DNA of 14,603 nucleotides from JAISJU01 sp031555675 (GTDB lineage Bacteria > Bacteroidota > Bacteroidia > Bacteroidales > Paludibacteraceae), in contig JAVBUB010000236.1 in the NCBI GenBank assembly GCA_031555675.1, positions 1 through 14,603 of the forward strand, in the 5' to 3' direction. Below the pieces are notes generated by a model. It worked only from the letters and a program-made list of their open reading frames with translations, made no database searches and was not told the DNA's origin. The translations under genes and the position numbers were made by a program. This document shows positions 7,045 to 12,861 of this stretch, piece after piece. Every line of letters begins with the position of its first letter. Position 1 is the stretch's first letter.

Positions 7045-7085
7045 CAACGAAATGATATTATATATAATAATTGTCAATTATCAAT
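7025..7085 (+). repeat. AT-rich repeats right of the four-helix-bundle gene
   Basis: Direct units at 7025-7047 overlap the end of the four-helix-bundle gene. The inverted unit TAATTGTCAATTATCAAT is at 7068-7085. AATTGACAATT (7032-7042) and AATTGTCAATT (7069-7079) are exact reverse complements and can form an 11-pair hairpin around the palindrome ATTATATATAAT. It might act as a weak terminator for the gene. A copy of ATAATTGTCAATTA recurs at 9701-9714. Confidence 0.75.
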
Positions 7086-7094
7086 GGTCCATTT

Positions 7095-8153
7095 TCAATT
7101 ATTAACTACCTGAACTTTTGCGCCGTCCATCAGGTTGATCTGCCCGTTGGTTACTACCATGTCGCCTTCGCTGATGCCCGATAGTACTTCGAGGTCTGAT
7201 TTATAATCGCGTCCTTTGCTGATTTTAACCAATTGAGCGGTTTCGCCTTTCACTACATATACCGAAGGATCTTTTACACTACTCACAATGGCATCACGCG
7301 GTATCATCAAAGCGGGTTTGGCCTTCCCCATGTCTACATGAACATTTACATAAGTTCCGGCTTTCAATGGATTTTTAGAGTTATTGGCTATCATTACTTC
7401 AACAGGATAGGTATGAGCGCTGTTTCCTTTGGGGCTGATGTTTGAAATCACTCCTTTATAGCATATATCAGGATAAATACTGGTACATACCACAACTTCT
7501 TGTCCTTTTTTCATTTCGTATACATTGCTTTCGGAAACGTTGAGCGACACTTTGAGTTGCTCGATATCTACTACTCCGGCAATAGATGTTCCTGCATTTA
7601 CATAGGTACCCAATTCTACATTCTTAGAGGTAATATATCCGCTGAAAGGTGCAATGATATGAGTATCATCCAATTGTTTTTTGGCATTCTGCAATTGAAT
7701 ATCGGCGTTTTCATATGCCAGTTTCATATCACGCAATTGCGTTTCGGAAATAGCATCGCCTTTTCTCAATACCAGATAGCGTTCGTAGTCATCTTTATAT
7801 TTGTTATAACTCAACAATGCATTTTCGTATGCCAAACGCTTGTAGGTATTATCTACACTGGCTAATATGGCGCCTTTGCTCACGTGATCTCCCAATTTGA
7901 AATTGATTTGGGTAATTTTTCCCGACGATTCGGAAGCAATCATCACTTCCCTATTGGCCTCGGCAGTTCCTACCAGCTGCAATTCACCTGCTGTTTCTTT
8001 CATTTCCGCTTTGGCTATTGTTACGGTAATATCCTGACTGGTGGTTTTAACTTCCTTACGACTTTCGATTTCATTCTTATTGCTGGCCAATGTCCATCCC
8101 ATGGCTCCAATGGCAACTACTATAGTTGCTACAATAATTATTGTCTTTTTCAT
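7095..8153 (-). CDS. RND periplasmic adaptor (membrane fusion protein, HlyD/AcrA-like)
   Basis: A 352-residue adaptor that links the inner-membrane pump to the outer membrane channel. It has an N-terminal membrane anchor (about 4-22, no lipobox cysteine), the first half of the lipoyl/barrel-sandwich domain around TAEANREVMIASESSGKI, and a short alpha-hairpin (~100-155, rich in coiled-coil residues). The second lipoyl half follows with IIAPFSGYITSKNVELGTYV, then beta-barrel and membrane-proximal segments ending LMDGAKVQVVNN. I chose ATG 8153 over the TTG at 8192: the longer version adds a basic stretch before the hydrophobic anchor and is encoded by a strong intercistronic hairpin. The stop codon lies at the edge of the AT-rich repeats around the antisense four-helix-bundle gene. 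Confidence 0.93.
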   Translation of the reverse strand: MKKTIIIVATIVVAIGAMGWTLASNKNEIESRKEVKTTSQDITVTIAKAEMKETAGELQLVGTAEANREVMIASESSGKITQINFKLGDHVSKGAILASVDNTYKRLAYENALLSYNKYKDDYERYLVLRKGDAISETQLRDMKLAYENADIQLQNAKKQLDDTHIIAPFSGYITSKNVELGTYVNAGTSIAGVVDIEQLKVSLNVSESNVYEMKKGQEVVVCTSIYPDICYKGVISNISPKGNSAHTYPVEVMIANNSKNPLKAGTYVNVHVDMGKAKPALMIPRDAIVSSVKDPSVYVVKGETAQLVKISKGRDYKSDLEVLSGISEGDMVVTNGQINLMDGAKVQVVNN

Positions 8154-8176
8154 CTTTTTAAGTTTTGGCCTCTTTC

Positions 8177-8226
8177 CCTGCCTTCTTTTCAAAAGAAATT
8201 ATTTTTTTCCTGGAAAAGAAGGCGGG
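8177..8226 (-). other. Intercistronic hairpin between outer membrane factor and adaptor genes
   Basis: GCCTTCTTTTC (8180-8190) and GAAAAGAAGGC (8213-8223) are exact reverse complements. Two more C-G pairs (8177-8178 with 8225-8226) follow after one mismatch. The loop is 22 bases and no T-run follows on the minus strand. It is probably an mRNA stability or processing element inside the operon rather than a terminator. Confidence 0.6.
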
Positions 8227-8247
8227 TAGAGATGTTTTGTTTTTTAT

Positions 8248-9600
8248 TTATTTTATTAATTGTTTTATTCCTCCATTCAACGACATGATGTTGAGTTCGG
8301 CTTCCTTGAAGTTATAAAGGGCATTGAGGTAACTTGCCTGCGCATTGCTAAGACCCATTTCATCTTGCAGCAAATCGCTCATGGTAGCTAAACCTTCTCG
8401 GTAACGCAACGCCGTTTCGTTGTATACCTTCTCGGCCAAATCAATGTTCTTTCCTTGTCGTTGCACATTATTTTTGTTGTTGTAATAGTTATTCAAAGCG
8501 TTTTTAAAGTTTACGCTAAACTTTTCTTTTGTGTTATCCAATGTTAGGTTGGTCTTTCTATAGTCCAGTTTCGCTTGTTGCGATTTGGAACGTTTTTGTA
8601 AGCCGTCGAAAACCGGTACCGAAAGATTTAATCCGATGTATGATGAACTATACCATTTATTTTCAACACTTTTATTAAAGTAATTTTCAAATTCTTTTCT
8701 CAGGCCTTGATAAGCGTATTGACCTGTGAATGAAAGCGTAGGCACATAACCTACATTTACCAATTTTGTATTCAAACGATTGAGTTCCTTTTGAGATTCG
8801 AGCATTTGGATGTCGATATGATCTGAGAAGTCGGAAATCAACTGAGGTTCTTCTGTCAATAAAGGCATATCTGCTTCGCCTGTCAATTCTATATGTTGCT
8901 CAATCGGCATTTCCAACATATATTTGAGCATATTAAGCTGCTGTTCATACAGCGCTTCGGTATTGCTCAATTGTGTTCTCAGGTTTTCAACCGTAACGCT
9001 AATACGATCATAATCAACCGATTTAGCAATACCATTGTCTGATAATAATTTGGTAATATCTGCCATTTGCTGAGTACGAGCCAGGTTTTCTTTTACCAAT
9101 ACTTTTTGTTGATCGGTAGTTAGGGCGAGAAAATATAGCTTCGATACTTCTTTGGCAATTTCTTCGCTGGCTTTTTCAATGCCGAGGCGATTTAAGTTGT
9201 CTGCTGTTTTTGATAATTTCAATCCGGTTAACGCGGTTTGGTTGTACAAAACCTGATTAACGGTAATAGCTGCGTTTGTGCTGTATTGAGAACCCATTTT
9301 GGCTGCAATAGTTGTTCCGGGTGCACCTACTATTTCGCCGGGAAGAACAGTAGTAGGCAATTCGAGGTTATCCTGAAAGCTACCGCCGATGTTTATTTGC
9401 GGTAACAGGGAAGAACGTGTTTCGGATATTTTATAGGCGCTTTTTTCTTTGTCAATACGGGTGGTTACCACATTGATATTTCTCTCTACAGCCATTTGTA
9501 CGCACTCTTGAAGTGACAGCTGTGCTGTATTATTGTTTTGCGAAAAAAGCAAAGAAGTGGATAGCAACATAAATGCTGCTGATATAATGGATGTTCTCAT
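8248..9600 (-). CDS. TolC-family outer membrane efflux protein
   Basis: A 450-residue outer membrane factor that forms the trimeric exit duct of the efflux complex. It has a signal peptide (MRTSIISAAFMLLSTSLLFS, 1-20), then LSLQECVQMAVERNINV, the standard opening of the family, and two repeats of long helices with beta strands. The second repeat contains the strand GLNLSVPVFDGLQKRSK and closes with ALRYREGLATMSDLLQDE, both family signatures. It is the first pump component in the minus-strand order outer factor, adaptor, pump. The 111 bases upstream hold an inverted repeat but no recognisable promoter, so it is probably read through from the beta-barrel gene. Confidence 0.95.
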   Translation of the reverse strand: MRTSIISAAFMLLSTSLLFSQNNNTAQLSLQECVQMAVERNINVVTTRIDKEKSAYKISETRSSLLPQINIGGSFQDNLELPTTVLPGEIVGAPGTTIAAKMGSQYSTNAAITVNQVLYNQTALTGLKLSKTADNLNRLGIEKASEEIAKEVSKLYFLALTTDQQKVLVKENLARTQQMADITKLLSDNGIAKSVDYDRISVTVENLRTQLSNTEALYEQQLNMLKYMLEMPIEQHIELTGEADMPLLTEEPQLISDFSDHIDIQMLESQKELNRLNTKLVNVGYVPTLSFTGQYAYQGLRKEFENYFNKSVENKWYSSSYIGLNLSVPVFDGLQKRSKSQQAKLDYRKTNLTLDNTKEKFSVNFKNALNNYYNNKNNVQRQGKNIDLAEKVYNETALRYREGLATMSDLLQDEMGLSNAQASYLNALYNFKEAELNIMSLNGGIKQLIK

Positions 9601-9613
9601 GATGATAATTAAG

Positions 9614-9704
9614 TTATGAATTTAGAATTAAGAATTTAGAATTATTATAGCCTTGTTATCTTTTCATTTGCTATTTATTTTCATTCTAAATTCTTAATTC
9701 ATAA
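9614..9704. repeat. Imperfect long inverted repeat between beta-barrel and TolC-type genes
   Basis: The right arm (9683-9704) is the reverse complement of the left arm (9614-9642) if the left arm's extra TAGAATT unit (seven bases) is looped out. The uninterrupted core TAAGAATTTAGAAT pairs over 14 bases. The spacer is about 40 bases. The sequence is built from TTTAGAATTAAGAATT units, a simple repeat style frequent between Bacteroidota genes. It could act as a partial transcription barrier within the operon. Confidence 0.7.
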
Positions 9705-9711
9705 TTGTCAA

Positions 9712-10329
9712 TTAAAATTTATATCCAACGCCCAGGCTAATGGTTTGAGGAAGCATGGTAGCGTCATCTTTACCGGCATCAAGGTGATTGATAAATCCGA
9801 TCTGAGAGCCGGCGTTAATCATAATACCATTATTGAACTCGTAACCCAGGATAGCTCCCGCGCCAAAGTCCCACCGATTTCTGTATGCCTCGTCTGTAAT
9901 ATCATTTTTTTCATATAAGTCAGTATCCGCGTCTTTCATTTTGGCGCTGAATCCGAAACCAACATAAGGACCAACTCCAATAAAACCTTTTCCTTTACCG
10001 AGGTTCATCTGTGCAACAGCATATACCGGAATTTCTGCTCCAAAATATTGATAATCGTCGGTTTTAGAACCAGTAGTCGATTTTACTTCAGATGATTTAA
10101 AGTGAAACATCAATTCGGGCTGAATGGCAAAATGTTCTCCAAACTCCACCTTCATAAAACCACCTAAAGATGCTCCAACTCCTAAATTACTTTCAAGATT
10201 ATCCAAATCAGATAATATAAAATTCGACATATTGGCATTGGCTTTGATACCGCCAGAAACTTCTTGTGCACTCATTGTGGTTAAACCTAATGTTAAGAAT
10301 GCTGCTACTGCTAAAAATACTTTTTTCAT
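9712..10329 (-). CDS. Outer membrane beta-barrel protein (PorT/OmpW-like porin-family fold)
   Basis: A 205-residue outer membrane protein. It has a signal peptide (1-21, cleavage probably after TTMSA|Q) followed by alternating strands and a terminal aromatic, GVGYKF, as expected for a barrel of about eight strands. Repeated features such as FAIQPELMFHFKS, GFIGVGPYVGFGFSAK and GAILGYEFNNGIMINAG fit the 'outer membrane protein beta-barrel' family. It is the first gene after the TetR regulator on the same strand, and two operator-like palindromes lie within 115 bases of its start with a third at 190. It may therefore head the efflux operon. Its role (passive pore, complex partner or marker of envelope stress) is not shown by the sequence. 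Confidence 0.85.
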   Translation of the reverse strand: MKKVFLAVAAFLTLGLTTMSAQEVSGGIKANANMSNFILSDLDNLESNLGVGASLGGFMKVEFGEHFAIQPELMFHFKSSEVKSTTGSKTDDYQYFGAEIPVYAVAQMNLGKGKGFIGVGPYVGFGFSAKMKDADTDLYEKNDITDEAYRNRWDFGAGAILGYEFNNGIMINAGSQIGFINHLDAGKDDATMLPQTISLGVGYKF

Positions 10330-10365
10330 GGTTTTCTAATTTTTAAATTTAATTTTTGTTTTCTT

Positions 10366-10379
10366 TGAACAATCGTTCA
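10366..10379. promoter_or_regulatory. TetR operator candidate 1
   Basis: TGAACAATCGTTCA, an imperfect palindrome of form TGAAC-N4-GTTCA, 37 bases upstream of the beta-barrel gene's start, where a promoter would be expected. No consensus -7 element is visible here. Confidence 0.6.
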
Positions 10380-10427
10380 TCTTTTGGCCAAAAAAGATTG
10401 ATGCTAATATCTGGTTTTACTTATTTG

Positions 10428-10441
10428 TGAACGGTCATTCA
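10428..10441. promoter_or_regulatory. TetR operator candidate 2
   Basis: TGAACGGTCATTCA, flanked by G and C to make GTGAA...TTCAC. It is a weaker match with the same spacing as the others, about 100 bases before the beta-barrel gene. Confidence 0.5.
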
Positions 10442-10518
10442 CATTAATGGTAAAAAAATATTCTTTTTCTAAATAACTATTATATGTGTATTTTATTGTT
10501 TTCATAGTATTATTTTCG

Positions 10519-10532
10519 TGAACAATTGTTCA
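10519..10532. promoter_or_regulatory. TetR operator candidate 3
   Basis: TGAACAATTGTTCA, a perfect 14-base palindrome just after the end of the tetR gene and identical in its core to the site before tetR itself. Confidence 0.65.
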
Positions 10533-10550
10533 ACTTTTTGATAAAAAAAA

Positions 10551-11156
10551 TTATGCTTTAATCAGGGTATAAATGTATTCCATCATTTTTCTTGTACTAT
10601 CAACTGTCTGGGAAAATTTAAAACATCTTTTATCTCCTTCCATATTTTCAGATCCGTCTACAGCTTTAATATAAATAAGTGCTATGAGTTTGACATTAAC
10701 ATCTTTACGGACTTCACCTTTTTCAATACTATTTTCAATAGACTTTATCCATCTTTTATATTCATTTTCATTACGCTTTTTCATGCGATCTATAAAACCG
10801 GGATAATGTTTAGCGGCTTGAATAATCAGTGCGGTATAATTCAAAAAAACACCTTCAATACCACTAATTTGATCTATATATTGAGCTATTTGCTTCATAC
10901 TTTTATTGCTTTGCTCAATTCTTTCGAGCAATGTCATATCATCACTAAAATAAGGGCTGATAAAATCAATCATTCCCCAAAAATATTTATCGACAACAGC
11001 CCTAAACAAAGCGTCTTTGCTTTCGAAATAGCGATACATGCCGCCGCGCGCTATTTTCAGTTCTTTTTGCAAGACAGTCATTGAGCAACTATCATAACCT
11101 TTGGCCATGAAAGTTTCGAATGATTTTTGTAATATGTATTCTCTTTTGTCTTGCAT
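10551..11156 (-). CDS. TetR/AcrR-family transcriptional regulator
   Basis: A 201-residue regulator. The N-terminal DNA-binding domain is canonical: helix 1 REYILQKSFETFMAKGY (5-21), then the helix-turn-helix SMTVLQKELKIARGGMYRYF (25-44) and FESKDALFRAVVDKYF (44-59). The C-terminal part is helical and would bind a ligand and dimerise; its ligand is unknown. Members of this family usually repress a neighbouring exporter and themselves until ligand binds. Here the next genes on the same strand are a beta-barrel protein and a full RND efflux set, and palindromes of one type flank the gene on both sides. The site at 11173-11188 overlaps the gene's own expected transcription start, so autorepression is likely. 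The inference of target genes rests on position and repeated sites, not on data. Confidence 0.93.
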   Translation of the reverse strand: MQDKREYILQKSFETFMAKGYDSCSMTVLQKELKIARGGMYRYFESKDALFRAVVDKYFWGMIDFISPYFSDDMTLLERIEQSNKSMKQIAQYIDQISGIEGVFLNYTALIIQAAKHYPGFIDRMKKRNENEYKRWIKSIENSIEKGEVRKDVNVKLIALIYIKAVDGSENMEGDKRCFKFSQTVDSTRKMMEYIYTLIKA

Positions 11157-11172
11157 TGTTTTTTACTTAGTC

Positions 11173-11188
11173 GTGAACAATTGTTCAC
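11173..11188. promoter_or_regulatory. TetR operator candidate 4 (autoregulatory)
   Basis: GTGAACAATTGTTCAC is a perfect 16-base palindrome, the strongest of the series. It lies 17 bases before the tetR start and directly downstream of its -7 element, so a bound repressor would block transcription start. Confidence 0.75.
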
Positions 11189-11192
11189 AGTG

Positions 11193-11225
11193 CAAATATA
11201 AAACAGTTTTTGAAGATACAACAAA
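11193..11225 (-). promoter_or_regulatory. Promoter of the tetR gene
   Basis: On the minus strand, TATATTTG (11200-11193) fits the -7 consensus TAnnTTTG. TTG lies 18 bases upstream (11221-11219), or TTTG at 21 bases (11225-11222). Transcription should start near 11186, inside operator 4. Confidence 0.75.
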
Positions 11226-11436
11226 TTATTATTGTTAAAAAATGTAAAATCAATTAATCAAGATCGAATATTATTAAAAATCAACTAATTACAAAGAATG
11301 ATTGTTCATAATTATCTAATTTTAAAAAGGAAGAGAAAATTTCACTGTACGCAGTTACTAAAATACGACGATTGAATATTTGTATAAAGATTCTATAGAT
11401 TTTGCTTTTTTTGTCATACATTTAAGAAAAAACTTT
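11226..11436. other. Non-coding AT-rich stretch
   Basis: No reading frame of credible coding character and no RNA fold was seen. It contains the weak operator candidate 5 and ends at the promoter-like element at 11437. Confidence 0.6.
11295..11308. promoter_or_regulatory. TetR operator candidate 5 (weak)
   Basis: AGAATGATTGTTCA keeps one exact half-site (GTTCA) and a degraded second half. It lies 140 bases upstream of the tetR start, between the tetR promoter and the promoter-like element at 11437. Confidence 0.3.
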
Positions 11437-11444
11437 TACATTTG
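11437..11444 (+). promoter_or_regulatory. Candidate -7 promoter element for the RNA element / secreted-protein operon
   Basis: TACATTTG matches TAnnTTTG exactly. The nearest TTTG upstream (11410-11413) is 23 bases away, longer than usual. A transcript starting near 11451 would first form the small hairpin GTTCAA-AGTG-TTGAAC (11459-11474) and then include the whole 11516-11680 structure. Confidence 0.45.
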
Positions 11445-11515
11445 CAATAATTCCAATCGTTCAAAGTGTTGAACATGGGAGTACATTTAATTTGTGAAAG
11501 CGTTTTTGTTATTAC

Positions 11516-11680
11516 TTTGAATTAGAAAATCGCCAATTTTCAAAACGAAACAAAAGGATAACAGCAGAGCGTTCACGTTGTTGGTATATGTCTATGCGTT
11601 ATAGTTTATATATCAGTTGAGCGTGGGATACTGTTGTTCTATTTTGTTTCGTGGGTGTTTGGCGATACCTCTAATTCAAA
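11516..11680 (+). ncRNA. Extended-hairpin structured RNA candidate (free sRNA or leader of the secreted-protein operon)
   Basis: Working inwards, the two halves pair almost throughout. TTTGAATTAGA (11516-11526) pairs with TCTAATTCAAA (11670-11680). ATCGCCAA (11529-11536) pairs with TTGGCGAT (11659-11666). After an open 8x6 loop, ACGAAACAAAA (11545-11555) pairs with TTTTGTTTCGT (11642-11652). GGATAACAG (11556-11564) then pairs with CTGTTGTTC (11631-11639), TTCACG (11572-11577) with CGTGGG (11622-11627), and GGTATATG (11583-11590) with 11607-11614. The tip is CTAT-GCGTT-ATAG (11592-11604). Several inner pairs are G-U when read on the plus strand and would be A-C mismatches on the minus strand, which favours plus-strand transcription. 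The shape, a rod of about 165 nt with an internal bubble, is like 6S RNA, but I cannot match the sequence to that family. No clean terminator follows, so a cis-acting leader is equally possible. A transposon-derived hairpin is a third option. Confidence 0.45.
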
Positions 11681-11692
11681 TAAGGCATAAAA

Positions 11693-11745
11693 CAGTTCCT
11701 ACGCTTTCTTTTTTATACAAAAAATAACCGCCAAGACGGGAACTG
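11693..11745 (+). other. Second possible stem in the leader of the beta-helix gene
   Basis: CAGTTCC (11693-11699) pairs exactly with GGAACTG (11739-11745) around a 39-base loop that contains the T-run 11705-11714. GCCA (11730-11733) can instead pair with TGGC (11744-11747), giving two exclusive folds just before the start codon. Confidence 0.35.
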
Positions 11746-11769
11746 GCAGGCAACAAAAACATTTTAATT

Positions 11770-12846
11770 ATGAAAACAAAAATTTTAGCTGTAATGATTG
11801 CTTTAAGTATGGTTACAGGTTTGTTTGCACAAACTAAAAACATTGTAGTAACATTAGGCAACAATTCTACCGCCTATGACGATTTAAATGAAGCTATTAA
11901 GGCCGCCCCAAACGGAGCGACAATTTATGTGCCCGGAGGTACACATAGCGTTTCTGATTATGACAACGATTCAAAAAAAGTAATCGATTTGACTATTAGC
12001 AAACAGCTTCATTTTAGAGGTAATGGAATTTTCCCTAACAGCCTTGCTAACGGAAAAATATCTGTTATTACCGGAAAAAGCATCTACCTCCAACGGGCAT
12101 CTAATGGTTCTACCTTTGAAGGCATTGAATTCCAAAACTATATTCATTTAGACCATAAAGCAATCGACACCTCAGGATCATTTGTTTTGACATTTAATAG
12201 ATGCTATATCTATAACAGTATTGACTCCAATGTTAATGGTATTTCTAATTTAATTAAAAATATTACGATGAATTTCAATGAATGTGTTTTAGCAGATATA
12301 TGGGGGACGTCCAGTGTGGAAACAGTTAATATAAATAATTCTATATTAGATGGGAGATCGACCATTAGGCAAATAAAGGATATAGATCAAGTAACTATTA
12401 CAAATTGTATCATTCTGACCTCATTAGCAGGAAGTATGAGCAATATATCTATTAATAATAGCATTATTACTGGTTATATCAATACCGATATGACAAGCTG
12501 TTCTTTGAAAAATTGTTTACTTCCTGCCGATAAAACAATACCTGCCAACTATCCGGCACAAAATATTATTTACCAAAATCCTATAAATTATTTTGTAAAT
12601 GTAATACTTACAAATGGCATCTATTGCCCTTATGCGAAAGGCTATGACTATCACCTTAAAGCCGGATGTTTAGGTATTGGTGCTGGTACAGATGGCAAAG
12701 ATTTAGGTATTTACGGTGGTAATAGTCCATGGAAAGAACAAGGAATACCTGCTGCTCCCAATGTGTATCAATCAAATGTAGATACACATAATGATGCCAC
12801 TGGTAAAATAAATGCTTCGTACAAGGTAAAAGCGCAAAATTATTAA
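11770..12846 (+). CDS. Secreted right-handed beta-helix protein
   Basis: A 358-residue exported protein with a signal peptide (MKTKILAVMIALSMVTGLFA, 1-20). The mature part opens with the usual cap of parallel beta-helix proteins, 'YDDLNEAIKAAPNGATIYVPGGTH'-type text around residues 37-58. Stacked short strands rich in Asn and Ile follow, such as VNINNSILDG, VTITNCIIL and ISINNSIITG, which is the ladder pattern of pectate-lyase-like or DUF1565-like folds. No catalytic motif of a polysaccharide lyase is recognisable and there is no T9SS tail, so an enzymatic role cannot be claimed. The next gene starts 15 bases after its stop, so the two are very likely one operon with a common surface or cell-envelope role. 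The start is ATG 11770; the leader before it is long and structured. Confidence 0.75.
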   Translation: MKTKILAVMIALSMVTGLFAQTKNIVVTLGNNSTAYDDLNEAIKAAPNGATIYVPGGTHSVSDYDNDSKKVIDLTISKQLHFRGNGIFPNSLANGKISVITGKSIYLQRASNGSTFEGIEFQNYIHLDHKAIDTSGSFVLTFNRCYIYNSIDSNVNGISNLIKNITMNFNECVLADIWGTSSVETVNINNSILDGRSTIRQIKDIDQVTITNCIILTSLAGSMSNISINNSIITGYINTDMTSCSLKNCLLPADKTIPANYPAQNIIYQNPINYFVNVILTNGIYCPYAKGYDYHLKAGCLGIGAGTDGKDLGIYGGNSPWKEQGIPAAPNVYQSNVDTHNDATGKINASYKVKAQNY

Positions 12847-12861
12847 GTAAAAACTATTGTA

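Noticed and set aside
6590..7085. CRISPR array around the four-helix-bundle gene
   Set aside because: The repeats are short, AT-rich and tandem, without unique spacers of constant length.
8154..8192. Longer adaptor protein from TTG 8192
   Set aside because: Rare start codon, and the added basic segment is encoded by a strong intercistronic hairpin. ATG 8153 gives a normal membrane anchor.
7233..8288. Plus-strand frames opposite the adaptor gene
   Set aside because: Antisense to a well-supported gene and rich in aromatic/Cys residues typical of reversed coding strands.
11437..11769. tmRNA, RNase P RNA or SRP RNA
   Set aside because: No tRNA-like ends, no RNase P core motif and no SRP tetraloop/GGAAGCA-type motif. 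The length and rod shape also do not fit.
11676..11864. Minus-strand 62-codon frame across the beta-helix start
   Set aside because: Overlaps a good signal peptide coding region in antisense and the structured leader; no homologue recognised.
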